From contig LT629697.1 in the NCBI GenBank assembly GCA_900100325.1, forward strand, positions 2,105,423 to 2,169,422: a DNA stretch of 64,000 bases. Direction: 5' to 3'. This stretch comes from Frankineae bacterium MT45 (lineage in GTDB: Bacteria; Actinomycetota; Actinomycetes; Mycobacteriales; Jatrophihabitantaceae). A model generated the notes under the pieces. That model was not told the DNA's origin. It saw only the letters and a list, made by a program, of their open reading frames with translations, and searched no databases. Position 1 is the first letter of the stretch, and the number at the start of each line of letters is the position of its first letter. This document shows positions 1 through 9,506 of this stretch, one piece after another. The position numbers were made by a program, and so were the translations under genes.

Positions 1-1
1 C

Positions 2-3000
2 AACGACGGCGCGACCTTCGACGGCGGCGGAAACCACGGCGGCTCCAGCAATAACGCCCAGCGCACCATCCACTGGAACGCCGACGTCTACCTGCACACC
101 CCTGATCCGCAGCTCGTCGTCGACGTGACCGGCAAGATCGTGAAGCTGTACGGCGTGACCGTCACCGACGACCTGGGTAACAGCTACGGGCTGGGTGACA
201 CGATCCCGACCGGGCGCATCATCGAGGTCGGCAACATCATCAACGACGGGGGAGCGACGGCGCTCTTCAACGCGAGCGTCTCGCAGACCGAAGGTGGCTC
301 GACGGCGCCGGCCAGCGTCATCGACGGCAGCCAGGGGAAGTTCGTCCAGCAGAACACCTTCGACTTCGTGAAGATCTTCAACTACTCCAGCCGGGCCCTG
401 ACGACCCACATCATCAACGTCGTCAACCTGAACAACCCGGGTGCAACGGTGACCATCCAGCTCAACCAGATCCCGTTCACCTTCCACGTCGGCCCGCCGA
501 TCTTCACCCCGACCGCGGTCGACATCGAGAACTTCGCCGGCAGTGTCGCCAACTCCGACGTCACCATCGACGGGCTCATCTACAACCCGATCGGAAGCAC
601 CGTCGTCAACAACGGCCGCGGGAACATCTTCGCCGGCCCCGACAAGCCGCTGATCGAGACGAACACGCTGGTCCTCGAGGCCCCGGCCGGCACCATAGGT
701 GTGCTCTTCAACCTCTTCGGGATCAGCATCCGCATTCCGATCCCGGTGCTGCTCGTGCAGAGCGACTACATCGTCGACAACGTTGACCCGACCCGCTTCA
801 TCTCCCTCGTCGCCGAGGCGCTGGGCAACGTCGTCCTCGACATCACCTCGATCCTGCGGGCGAACCAGACGCCCTTCGCGCCAACGCTTGGGCCGATCCA
901 CGCCGGTGGCAACATCGACATCGTCGTGAACGACAGCGCCTGGGGCAATGACGCACCGGTCTGGCCGTCGGAGGCGATCCAGGTCAACCTGCACAACCCG
1001 CCGGACCTCGTGACCAACCTCCCCGGCACCGGTCTGTACCAGGTCTTCTTCCGCCCGGATCAGCCCTTCGTCGACAACGACCCGGTGCTGGCCGTCTTCG
1101 GTACCGTCCTGACGCCGATCGACAGCACCTACAACTTCACCGATCTCAGCGCCGGCAACAACATCAATGTCCGGCACGTGGCTACCGGTACCCAGGTCAC
1201 CTTCGTCGTGCACTCCAACGTGGACGCCACTCTCTTCGAGATGAGCAACCCGGCGGTGCAGCTCTCCCAGAGCGACCAGGTGGGCGAGATCGACCTCTTC
1301 ACCAACGGGCGCATCACCGACACCGAGACGGTGAGCGATCTGCGGGTTGGGACCATCACCTCGACCAACAACGACGTGGTGCTCATCGCCGCCGACAACC
1401 CGGCCTCGATCTTCGACGTCGCAACCACCGACGACGGCGTGGCCCGGGTGACCGGCAACAACATCACGCTGCTGGCTCTCCACGGCGGCATCGGCTTCGT
1501 TACCCCGACCGTCAACTACCTCGAAATTCATTCGTCGAACGCCGCCGTCGGTGCCCTGCTGGCGCTGGCCAACCTCGGCATCTACATCGAGCAGACCCAG
1601 GGCAACCTCAACGTCTCGCTGGCCGACTCGCTCACCTCCGATGTCGCGCTTGTCACCGACGCCGGGTCGATCCTCGACAACCACACGGCGGCCGGGGCGA
1701 GCGTCGTCGGCCGCAGCATCGACCTCATCGCCCATGGCGGCTCGATCGGCACCTTCACCTCGGATGCCTCGGGCGATGTGCGGATCGACTCGAGTAGTTC
1801 AGCTACCGGCCGCCTCTACGCGTTTGCCGACGGATTCGGCGGCGACCAGGTCGGGGCGGTCGCGCTCTCCGGTGGCGGCGTCTACATCACCGAGACGAAT
1901 GGCCCGTTGAACGTGCTGCGGGCCCAGTCCGTGCACGGTGACGTCCGGCTCCGGGTTCCCTTCGTCACCGGCCGCACCGACGCCGACCTGACTCTGCTCG
2001 GCGGGGGCAGCACGCTGGACGGCAGCGTCACGCTGGCGCTGGGTCTGATCGCCGCGGCCACCGGCCAGGTGCAGCTCCTCGTCGGCAATGACGTGGATAC
2101 CGCGGTGAGCAGTCTCATCTTCGGCTCCACGGTCTGGATCTACGGCGAATACCTCGAGCCGCTGACCGGCCCGGCCGTCGGATCCACCATGCATTTCCGG
2201 GGGATCGTCGTGGGGCACCCGACGAACATCTTCGGCGGCCGGGGTGATGACAACTTCTACTTCGACCAGACCCAGCTCGGTGGCCAGACCAATGTCTATG
2301 GCGGCACCCCGAACATCGGCAACTGCCCACCCTCGACCCTCAGCACCAACTGCGGGCTCAGCCCGGACGGCAACGACTTCTTCCAGGTCGACCGGCTACA
2401 GACGATGACCGGCACCCACATCGACACCTCGGGCGACCAGTACAACGGCCAGACCGTCCGTGACAGCCTGCTGCTGAACGGCGAACTCGGTGACAACACC
2501 TACGTCGTCAACACCTGGGGCAGCGACTCGACGGCCACCCACGACTACCGCATCGACGTCCTCAACACCGGCCCGCTGGGCGGCAAGAACACCCTCACCG
2601 TCAACGGCAGTGACGGACCTGACGTATTCCTGATGCGCGGCTCCTCCTTCATCCCCGACCAGCCCGAAGCGCAGTCGCCGGCCTTCGTCGCGTTGCTTCA
2701 CGGCACGTACACCGACGTCCTCGGGCGCAAGCGGCAGGACGTCGAACGGATCAACTACGACGAGCACATCAACAGTGGATTGACCGTGAACGGCCTCGGT
2801 GGCGACGACTTCTTCGCGATGGATGACAACAGCTCGATCACCACCATCAACGGCGGGGACGGCAACGACACCTTCGACGTGGGGCAGCTGTACTTCCTGC
2901 CCCGGGTCGCGCCCTACGTCCTCCCCGAGGATCAGTTCGCGACCACGCAGACCAACATCGGCTACCTCAGCCGGGGCAACAGCTTCCCGACGACGATCTA

Positions 3001-6000
3001 CGGCGATGCCGGCAACGACACCTTCCTCGTCTACTCGAACAAGGCCGCACTGCGGCTCGAGGCCGGCACCGGCAACGATCTCTTCACCTTCGTCACCTCG
3101 GCCCTCATCGACCCGACCACCGGCCGCCCGATGGTCGACACCTTCGCCACTAACCTGTTGCCGATCCTGCTGCGGGTCCCGGTGCCGGTCTACAACATCG
3201 ACGCCCCGGTGTCGGTCGACGGCGGCGCTGGGAACAGCCAGCTCTACGTGCTGGCCGTCGGCGACGCCCACGACATCGTCACCACCCCCACCGGAGTCTT
3301 CGGCCAGGGTCTCAACGTCAGCTACCAGAACCTGCATCAGCCCGGCGGCGGACCCTTCGTGATCGCCGCGTCGAGCCTGCTCACCGGCCTGTCGAGCCTG
3401 GTCACCCCGATCATCAGCGGGGTCCCGGCGGCAAACGGCTCCATCGGGCAGCTCACCATCGGCACCGCCGCTGAGGCAAACTCGCCGACCATCGTTCCGG
3501 TCACGGTGGTGGATCAGGGCAGCGGCCCGATCATCATCACCGAGACGGGCGGCTCAACCGCGGTGACGACGAACGGCGCCACCGACAGCTACACCGTGCG
3601 ACTCGCCTCGCCCCCGAAGGCGACCGTCTACGTGAACATCTCGGCCGCCTTCGGCACCGGGACGCCCTTCGCGCAGATCTCCATCGACGGCGGCCAGACC
3701 TGGTCGAACGACGTGGTGCTCGTCTTCGCGGCGGGTGAGACGGGCCCCAAGACCGTACTCGTCCGGGCCATCACCGGCGCCGTCACCGCCACCGGTGCAA
3801 CCGTAGAGACCCTCAGCCACAGCAGCCAGAGCGCCGACGAGCGCTACAACCACGTGGTCATCCGCAACGTGTATGTGAACCTGCTCGGGGCGGTGCCGCC
3901 GGGCGTCATCATCACCCAGCCCGACGGCGGGGTCAGCGTGCTCGCCGGCACGCCGCCGCAGGGCATCACCTCCAGCTACACGGTGGTGCTGGCCGCCGCG
4001 CCCGCGGCCGGAACGACCGTCACCGTCACCCTCGTCTACGACCCGACGACGCTGACCCTGACGAGTTCGGACGCCCGCTTCAACGCCACCACCCAGAGCA
4101 TCGTTTTCGACTCGACGAACTGGTTCCTGCCGGTGACGATCAACGTCGCGGCCACGCCGCCGGCCACCGTCCCGCCGGGTGGCGTCAGCCCGAAGCTCAC
4201 CGTGAGTGGCAAGAACGTCATCACCCACACCATCACCAGCACCGACCCCGCCTACCAGGCGTACGCGAAGGCATTGAAGGTGCCGCTGCAGGTGGTCGTG
4301 AACGTGCTGACCGCCCAGAGCGGCCTGATCGTCTCGCCGCCGGCTGTGGTGGTAACGGCCGGGGATCAGGTCGGATCGCAGCTCACCCTGCGTCTCAGCG
4401 CCGCCCCGACCGGTCCCGTGGTGTACCGGATCAACACTGGCGGGCGTTTCGTCGTCTACGACCCGTGTGGCTGCGACGCTCGCTTCACCGCCGCCTCCGG
4501 CGACAATCTCGCCACCGTCACCTTCGACGCCACGAACTGGTTCACGCCGGTTGTTCTGAACGTCGCCGCTGTGGCCCCGGCGAGCACGGCCGTTGATCCC
4601 TTCCAGCCGATCGCCAGCATCCCGGTGAGCCCGGCCAACCACTACGGCCCGATCTTGAATCCGGCCGACAATGCCACAGTGGACGCGCTCTTCTGCGTAA
4701 ACGTCCGCACCGGCCGTGCGGCCCTGAACGTCGCGTCCGCCCCCGGAGTCGCCTGCGGCCTGACCCCGGCCCGGGTGCCCGTCGTGCTCCCGAACGAACT
4801 CGGCGGCGGCGCCCCGGCCCACATCACGGCCGTCGCCGGTACACCGCAGTCGACGGTCGTCGGTACCGCCTTCGGCGCGCCGATCACCGCCCTGGTCACC
4901 GATAGCTACGGCAATCCGGAGCCAGGTGTCACGGTCGTCTTCACCGCGCCGCCCGGCCTCTCCGTCGGCCTGCACGGCGTCATCGTTGCCACGGCCCACT
5001 TCGCGAGCGGCGCCAGCAGCGACACCGAGGCGACCGGCCTGGACGGCCTCGCCACCTCTTCGACGCTGACCGCGAACACGAAGTCCGGCACGTACAGCGT
5101 GGTCGGCGTGATGGCCGGGGTGGGTGCGGTCGCACCGACGGTCTCATCAGCGGTCTTCACCCTCATCAACCTGGCCGGCCCCGCGGTCACGGTGGTCGCC
5201 ACCTCGGGCACCTTCCAGATCGCGCTGCTGGGGCGTCCGTTCCGGCTGCCCCTGATCGCGACCGCGCTCGACCAGTACGGCAATCCGGTGCCGGGAGCCC
5301 AGGTGCTCTTCACTGCCCCCTCCACGCCGCCCAGCGGCACCTTCCCCGGTGGCGGGATCACACTCGTCGTGGTCACCGACGCCGACGGGAACGCGGTGGT
5401 CAGCGGCTTCATCGCCGGCCTCACCACCGGCAGCTACTACGTGATCGCGACGCTGGTACTGCCGACTCCACCGATCCTCCCGGGCAGCGGCGTGCTCAAC
5501 CCGCCGGCCGGCTCGACTTCGTCCACCGTCAGCGCGGCGTCGTTCCTGCTGGTCAACGGATCTCTGCCGAAGATCCTGCTGCAACCGAAGGGGGTGACCG
5601 TTCGCGCCGGGCAGGTGGTCACCTTCCGGGCTACTGCCGACGGCTTCCCCGGCCCTACCTATGTGTGGCAGAAGTCGAAGGACGGCGGAAAGACGTGGGT
5701 GAGCGGAGCCGACCCGACCGGAGACGCACTTCTCTCCTTCGTCGCCACCAAGGGTGAGAACGGCTACCTCTACCGGGTCGTCTTCACGAACGGCGCCGGT
5801 TCGACCTTCTCGCTTCCGGTCAAGCTGACGGTCATCTCTCCGTCGCCTTTCGCAGTGGAGGCCCTGACGATCCTGCCGCCCAAGGCGCAACCGGCCGGAC
5901 GGACGAATAACACCGGTAGCTTGGCCGCCACCGGTGTAGCCGCCCTGCAGCTGACCGGACTGGCCCTGCTGCTGCTCGCGCTCGGCGTCGGCCTGCTAGC

Positions 6001-6037
6001 TGCTGGCCGCCGTCAGCGTCTCGCCCGCCTCGATTGA
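2..6037 (+). CDS. giant cell-wall-anchored surface protein (3' part, start outside window)
   Basis: The frame is open from the first bases, so the gene starts upstream; about 2011 residues are visible. The order is: an Asn/Thr-rich beta-strand region (nt 2-2200); RTX-like calcium-binding repeats of GGxGxDxF type (nt 2231, about 2790, 2851 and 3001); beta-sandwich repeats of Calx-beta flavour (nt about 3500-4580) that share a DSTNWF/DATNWF element; two Big_1-like Ig domains carrying DSYGNPEPG (about nt 4901) and DQYGNPVPG (about nt 5270); an Ig-like domain (about nt 5560-5850); then LAATG (nt 5921-5935), a hydrophobic helix and an RRQR tail. LAxTG is the sortase class E signal of actinobacteria, so the protein is inferred to be covalently wall-linked, perhaps for adhesion. 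The last 42 nt overlap the convergent flotillin gene. The exact ligand is unknown. Confidence 0.88.
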   Translation, partial: NDGATFDGGGNHGGSSNNAQRTIHWNADVYLHTPDPQLVVDVTGKIVKLYGVTVTDDLGNSYGLGDTIPTGRIIEVGNIINDGGATALFNASVSQTEGGSTAPASVIDGSQGKFVQQNTFDFVKIFNYSSRALTTHIINVVNLNNPGATVTIQLNQIPFTFHVGPPIFTPTAVDIENFAGSVANSDVTIDGLIYNPIGSTVVNNGRGNIFAGPDKPLIETNTLVLEAPAGTIGVLFNLFGISIRIPIPVLLVQSDYIVDNVDPTRFISLVAEALGNVVLDITSILRANQTPFAPTLGPIHAGGNIDIVVNDSAWGNDAPVWPSEAIQVNLHNPPDLVTNLPGTGLYQVFFRPDQPFVDNDPVLAVFGTVLTPIDSTYNFTDLSAGNNINVRHVATGTQVTFVVHSNVDATLFEMSNPAVQLSQSDQVGEIDLFTNGRITDTETVSDLRVGTITSTNNDVVLIAADNPASIFDVATTDDGVARVTGNNITLLALHGGIGFVTPTVNYLEIHSSNAAVGALLALANLGIYIEQTQGNLNVSLADSLTSDVALVTDAGSILDNHTAAGASVVGRSIDLIAHGGSIGTFTSDASGDVRIDSSSSATGRLYAFADGFGGDQVGAVALSGGGVYITETNGPLNVLRAQSVHGDVRLRVPFVTGRTDADLTLLGGGSTLDGSVTLALGLIAAATGQVQLLVGNDVDTAVSSLIFGSTVWIYGEYLEPLTGPAVGSTMHFRGIVVGHPTNIFGGRGDDNFYFDQTQLGGQTNVYGGTPNIGNCPPSTLSTNCGLSPDGNDFFQVDRLQTMTGTHIDTSGDQYNGQTVRDSLLLNGELGDNTYVVNTWGSDSTATHDYRIDVLNTGPLGGKNTLTVNGSDGPDVFLMRGSSFIPDQPEAQSPAFVALLHGTYTDVLGRKRQDVERINYDEHINSGLTVNGLGGDDFFAMDDNSSITTINGGDGNDTFDVGQLYFLPRVAPYVLPEDQFATTQTNIGYLSRGNSFPTTIYGDAGNDTFLVYSNKAALRLEAGTGNDLFTFVTSALIDPTTGRPMVDTFATNLLPILLRVPVPVYNIDAPVSVDGGAGNSQLYVLAVGDAHDIVTTPTGVFGQGLNVSYQNLHQPGGGPFVIAASSLLTGLSSLVTPIISGVPAANGSIGQLTIGTAAEANSPTIVPVTVVDQGSGPIIITETGGSTAVTTNGATDSYTVRLASPPKATVYVNISAAFGTGTPFAQISIDGGQTWSNDVVLVFAAGETGPKTVLVRAITGAVTATGATVETLSHSSQSADERYNHVVIRNVYVNLLGAVPPGVIITQPDGGVSVLAGTPPQGITSSYTVVLAAAPAAGTTVTVTLVYDPTTLTLTSSDARFNATTQSIVFDSTNWFLPVTINVAATPPATVPPGGVSPKLTVSGKNVITHTITSTDPAYQAYAKALKVPLQVVVNVLTAQSGLIVSPPAVVVTAGDQVGSQLTLRLSAAPTGPVVYRINTGGRFVVYDPCGCDARFTAASGDNLATVTFDATNWFTPVVLNVAAVAPASTAVDPFQPIASIPVSPANHYGPILNPADNATVDALFCVNVRTGRAALNVASAPGVACGLTPARVPVVLPNELGGGAPAHITAVAGTPQSTVVGTAFGAPITALVTDSYGNPEPGVTVVFTAPPGLSVGLHGVIVATAHFASGASSDTEATGLDGLATSSTLTANTKSGTYSVVGVMAGVGAVAPTVSSAVFTLINLAGPAVTVVATSGTFQIALLGRPFRLPLIATALDQYGNPVPGAQVLFTAPSTPPSGTFPGGGITLVVVTDADGNAVVSGFIAGLTTGSYYVIATLVLPTPPILPGSGVLNPPAGSTSSTVSAASFLLVNGSLPKILLQPKGVTVRAGQVVTFRATADGFPGPTYVWQKSKDGGKTWVSGADPTGDALLSFVATKGENGYLYRVVFTNGAGSTFSLPVKLTVISPSPFAVEALTILPPKAQPAGRTNNTGSLAATGVAALQLTGLALLLLALGVGLLAAGRRQRLARLD

Positions 6038-7426
6038 GGTCGCGGCCGCAGAGACGGCCGCGACGGTCTCAGCGCGCTGACGAGCGGGCTCGGCATGCAC
6101 GGTCGCACTCTTGAGGGTGTCGAAGATGGCCAGGCCCTGCCCCACCAATCCGGTGATGATCTCGCCCAGACCCTGCGCGCCGTTCAGCACCGTGAGGTTG
6201 CTGCCGGCCAGCCCGTTCGCGGCCGCTTCGACCATCATCGGTAGCACCTCGATGAGATGATTCGCCGCAATTAGTTGCTGATTGCCGTCCCGCAGGGAGG
6301 CCGCCCGTACCGAGTTGGCCTCGGCGTCGGCATCGGCTGAGAGTTGAACCGCCTTCGCCCGCGCTTCGGCGATGGCCGTGGTCCGGTAGGCCTCAGCATT
6401 GGCTTCGGCCTGCACCTCGACGGAGATGGCGGCCGCGCTCGCGTCGGCCTTGGCGGTGAGGCGGTAGGCGTCGGCATCGGCCTCGGCCCGGGCCTTCACC
6501 GAGACGGCGCGGGCGTTGGCGTCGGCCAGGGTCGTGGCGTGGAAGGCCTCGGCCTCGGCCTCGAACTTGGCCTGATCGCGCCGTGCCTCGGCCATCGTGC
6601 GCTGCTTGTAGGCCTCGGCGTCCGCCGGTCGCCGGACCTCAGCCTCGAGCTGCTGGGCGGCCAACTCGGCCTGGCGACGGGCTAGCGCGGTCTGCTGCTC
6701 GATCACTTCCTGGGTCGCCTGGGCCTGCGCCAGCGGGCCCGACTGGGCCGCCTTAGCCCGGGCATTCTCGGTCTCGGCCGTGTAGCTGGCCATCTTGATC
6801 GAGGCATCGCGCTCGTAGAGTGCCTTCAGCGCGCTCGCTTCCTGCTCCCGCTCGAAGGCCTCCTGATCGGACTTGGCCGCGGCGATGCGGGCCGCGCTCG
6901 CCACGGCGGCCACATGCGGTGCCGCCAGATTCGTGATGTACCCGCTCTTGTCGAGAATCTCCTGAATCTGCAGGGCATCCACCACGATCCCCAGCTTCTC
7001 CATCTCGCTGTGGCTGCCGTCCTTCACCTCCTGCGCCACCCGGTCGCGTTCGCGGATCAACTCCTCCACGGTGAGCGCGCCGACGATGGAGCGCAGGTGC
7101 CCGGCGAAGATCCGTCCGACCAGCTCCTCCAAACGCTCCTGCTCGGTGAGGAACCGCCGTGCCGCATTGGCGATCGACTGGTGGTCGTCGCCGACCTTGA
7201 ACGCGGCGACGGCCTGCACGGTGAGCCGGACGCCCTGTCGGGTAACGCAATCCTCGACGATCTGCGATTCGCGGAGAGCGAGGGAGAGCAGGCGCGCCCT
7301 CTGCAGGACCGGTGGGACGAACGTCCCGTGACCGGTGACGATGCGGAACTGCAGATCGGATGAACCGCGCTTCGACCCCGAGATGAGGAGTGCTTCGTTC
7401 GGGGCTGGTACGTGCCAGAAGAACAT
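5996..7426 (-). CDS. flotillin-like SPFH/band 7 membrane scaffold protein
   Basis: 476 residues. An SPFH domain (about residues 5-190, beginning FFWHVPAPNEALLISG) is followed by a long Ala/Glu-rich coiled coil with repeated ADA/AEA heptads (about 190-400), the flotillin arrangement. Family members form membrane microdomain scaffolds on the inner membrane face. The start is placed at ATG 7426 because AAGGAG lies 9 nt before it; an in-frame ATG at 7462 has no such site. It follows the small OB-fold gene at 7501-7764 by about 75 nt, and flotillin plus NfeD-type OB-fold is a recurrent pair. Its stop lies inside the 3' end of the convergent surface-protein gene. Confidence 0.9.
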   Translation of the reverse strand: MFFWHVPAPNEALLISGSKRGSSDLQFRIVTGHGTFVPPVLQRARLLSLALRESQIVEDCVTRQGVRLTVQAVAAFKVGDDHQSIANAARRFLTEQERLEELVGRIFAGHLRSIVGALTVEELIRERDRVAQEVKDGSHSEMEKLGIVVDALQIQEILDKSGYITNLAAPHVAAVASAARIAAAKSDQEAFEREQEASALKALYERDASIKMASYTAETENARAKAAQSGPLAQAQATQEVIEQQTALARRQAELAAQQLEAEVRRPADAEAYKQRTMAEARRDQAKFEAEAEAFHATTLADANARAVSVKARAEADADAYRLTAKADASAAAISVEVQAEANAEAYRTTAIAEARAKAVQLSADADAEANSVRAASLRDGNQQLIAANHLIEVLPMMVEAAANGLAGSNLTVLNGAQGLGEIITGLVGQGLAIFDTLKSATVHAEPARQRAETVAAVSAAATSIEAGETLTAASS

Positions 7427-7444
7427 CTGGACTTTCTCCTTAGT

Positions 7445-7472
7445 GCCGCCGGTTTTCAGCAACCGTGGCGGC
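7445..7472 (-). other. hairpin between OB-fold gene and flotillin gene
   Basis: GCCGCCGGTT and AACC(GT)GGCGGC flank a 6-nt loop just upstream of the flotillin ribosome binding site. It may stabilise or process the bicistronic message. This is seen by eye only; no energy was computed. Confidence 0.35.
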
Positions 7473-7500
7473 GGAACGCCGGCCGGATTGGCCTGGCTGT

Positions 7501-7764
7501 TTATGGGATCGGCGTGACGTGAACCGTGCGAGCGGATATCTGCTCGATGACCACAACGCGGGTGTTGCGCTGTAGCGGAACGTCAGCCCATGCCGCGAAT
7601 GCTTCGGTGCTCCCACGCACCGCAAGCACGACTTCGCCGGGGCCGGAGATCGGGATGCTGAGCGTGATTCTCCCGCATTTCCCTACCAATTCGTGTGAAC
7701 CATTCGTAGGCACAGAGCACACGCTAGACCTGTTTCGACCGCCCGGATCTGTCATCGTGATCAC
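7501..7764 (-). CDS. small NfeD-like OB-fold protein, flotillin partner
   Basis: At most 87 residues. The C-terminal 60 residues (GPGEVVLAVRGSTEAFAAWA, then VPLQRNTRVVVIEQ and ARTVHVTPI) look like the soluble OB-fold of NfeD-type proteins that accompany SPFH/flotillin genes: a glycine-rich first strand, then an xxGTRVxVxxxxGxxxxVxP ending. The gene is directly upstream of the flotillin gene on the same strand, which supports a joint role in membrane organisation. No convincing ribosome binding site selects among the ATG at 7755, internal GTGs or a TTG, so the N-terminus is uncertain. There is no membrane segment, unlike full-length NfeD. Confidence 0.68.
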   Translation of the reverse strand: MITMTDPGGRNRSSVCSVPTNGSHELVGKCGRITLSIPISGPGEVVLAVRGSTEAFAAWADVPLQRNTRVVVIEQISARTVHVTPIP

Positions 7765-7832
7765 ACGATTTGGCGTTGTGTTCCCGCTGATCCGGAGTAG
7801 AAATAAGTGCCGAAATTCGTGATTCGGCCTGC

Positions 7833-8216
7833 TCAGACTCCGTCTTCTTGAGCCTGATCATTACGCTTGAACTGCTGGCGCTGCTGCTCGGCCCGCTCCC
7901 GGCACTGGCGCAAGAATGCCTCGTCGTCATCCGGGTTGGTCGCCGGAATGCGTCCCGGGCGGTCGTACTCGGGGAAGCGGCCGGCGCTGCCCGGCTGCGA
8001 CCGGTTCGCGGCTCCGCTCACCGCCTTGTTCGTGCGCTCGCTGCCGGCGATGAGCCAGATGATCGAACCGATGTCGAAGAGGAAGAGCACGATGAAGAGC
8101 CAGGCCATCTTCGGCAGATTGCGGCACTGCGATTCGTCGGTGGTGATCACGTCGATGATGCAGAAGATCCAGAGCCCGAGGACGATCAGCCCCAGCGTTC
8201 CGTCGGCAAAAAGCAT
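7833..8216 (-). CDS. PLD nuclease N-terminal domain (PLDc_N) membrane protein
   Basis: 127 residues. Two hydrophobic helices (about residues 7-23 and 38-58), with ITTDESQCRNLPK between them and the IIWLIAG ending, match the PLDc_N domain of small actinobacterial membrane proteins. A charged Gln/Arg-rich cytoplasmic tail follows (RERAEQQRQQF). The start at ATG 8216 has GGAGGG 7 nt upstream; the longer frame to 8312 lacks such a site. Despite the domain name no HKD catalytic motif is present, so it is not a nuclease. Function unknown. Confidence 0.8.
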   Translation of the reverse strand: MLFADGTLGLIVLGLWIFCIIDVITTDESQCRNLPKMAWLFIVLFLFDIGSIIWLIAGSERTNKAVSGAANRSQPGSAGRFPEYDRPGRIPATNPDDDEAFLRQCRERAEQQRQQFKRNDQAQEDGV

Positions 8217-8326
8217 GAGGGTCCCTCCACCCTGAGCGCGGGCGTTGTCCGCGCTGTGAGTGACGGATTCTGCCATGGCCCCGCCGGCCGCGCCAGCGCA
8301 GATTCTCACCACTGAGCCGGCGGCGG

Positions 8327-8332
8327 TAACGT
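8327..8332 (+). promoter_or_regulatory. -10 element of leaderless nif3-like gene
   Basis: TAACGT lies 7 nt before the GTG at 8340, with no Shine-Dalgarno sequence, as expected when transcription starts at the start codon. Confidence 0.5.
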
Positions 8333-8339
8333 CTGCACG

Positions 8340-9506
8340 GTGGTCTCCCTAGCTGACGTCATCGAGGCGATGCAGACGTGGTTCGATCCGGCGACGGCTG
8401 AGTCGTGGGACGCGGTCGGGCTGGTCTGCGGAGACCCCGGAGAGCGGGTTGACCGCGTTCTGCTGGCCGTCGATGCGGTGCCGGCCACCGTCGCCGAGGC
8501 GATCGACTCCGGGGCGCAGCTGCTCATCACGCACCACCCGCTGCTCATGCAGGGCGTGCACGGGGTCCCCGCGAATGACCCGAAGGGCGCGCTGGTGCAC
8601 GCCATGATCCGCTCCGGAGTCGCCCACTACGTTGCCCACACGAACGCCGACGTGGCCCGCCCCGGCGTCTCCGATGCCCTGGCCGCCCGCCTCGGGCTCA
8701 CCGCCCCCCAGCCTCTCGAGCCGCGACCGCTCTCCGCGATGGACAAGCTCGTCGTCTTCGTCCCGGTCGAGCACACAGGGCACCTGCGGGCGGCGCTGGG
8801 TGCAGCCGGCGCCGGGGCGATCGGCGACTACGACGGCTGCAGCTTCGTCACCGAGGGCATCGGCACATTCCGCCCGCTCCCGGGGGCCGTACCGGCGATC
8901 GGGGTGGTGGGGGAGCGAGCCGAGGTGGCTGAGAGCCGTCTGGAGATGGTCCTGCCCCGGAATCGACGGGAGCAGATTCTGGCCACGCTCCGCAGCGCCC
9001 ACCCCTACGAGGAGCCGGCCTTCGACATCTTCGAGGAGGCCGCCGTCAACTCCAACCTAGGCACCGGTCGCATCGGGTCGCTTCCGGCCGCGATGACCCT
9101 GCGTGACTTCACCGCCCACTGTGCCCGCTCACTCCCGGCGACCACATGGGGTGTGCGGGCCGCCGGTGACGCGCAGCGGCGCGTAGAACGGGTCGCGGTC
9201 TGCGGCGGATCCGGCGGCTCACTCATCGAGCAGGCCCGTCGGAGTGGGGCCGACGCGTTCGTGACGGCCGACCTGCGCCATCACCCGGCGGTGGAGGCCG
9301 TCACCGAACTCGGGCCCGCAGCGATGGCTCTGGTGGACGCCGCTCATTGGGCCACCGAGTCGCCGTGGCTGGACGAGTTGGCACTGCGTCTGAGCACACA
9401 CTTCGGTGACGCCGCCGATGGCCTTAAGGTTGCAGTGTCCACTCAGGTCACCGACCCCTGGACGCTGCATGCCCCGTCACCAGAATCGAGTCCGTCTTCA
9501 TCGTGA
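8340..9506 (+). CDS. Nif3-like dinuclear metal centre protein (DUF34)
   Basis: 388 residues. The two Nif3 halves are visible: an N-terminal half with THHPLL (His65-His66) and VAHTNAD, and a C-terminal half with DAAHWATE near the end; these His/Asp/Glu residues form the dinuclear metal site in the family. A middle insertion with PYEEPAFDIFE is the PII/CutA-like YqfO domain. Family members are hexameric; proposed roles include GTP cyclohydrolase I-like activity and metal handling, and none is settled. The gene is first of a tight operon: its stop overlaps the next start as GTGA (9503-9506). It corresponds to Rv2230c in M. tuberculosis order. Confidence 0.92.
   Translation: MVSLADVIEAMQTWFDPATAESWDAVGLVCGDPGERVDRVLLAVDAVPATVAEAIDSGAQLLITHHPLLMQGVHGVPANDPKGALVHAMIRSGVAHYVAHTNADVARPGVSDALAARLGLTAPQPLEPRPLSAMDKLVVFVPVEHTGHLRAALGAAGAGAIGDYDGCSFVTEGIGTFRPLPGAVPAIGVVGERAEVAESRLEMVLPRNRREQILATLRSAHPYEEPAFDIFEEAAVNSNLGTGRIGSLPAAMTLRDFTAHCARSLPATTWGVRAAGDAQRRVERVAVCGGSGGSLIEQARRSGADAFVTADLRHHPAVEAVTELGPAAMALVDAAHWATESPWLDELALRLSTHFGDAADGLKVAVSTQVTDPWTLHAPSPESSPSSS

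Noticed and set aside
2396-4999. Long minus-strand frames under the surface-protein gene
   Set aside because: Repetitive Gly/Asp/Arg/Val composition with no domain; shadows of the modular protein.
7833-8216. Phospholipase D activity
   Set aside because: Only the membrane PLDc_N segment is present, with no HKD motif.
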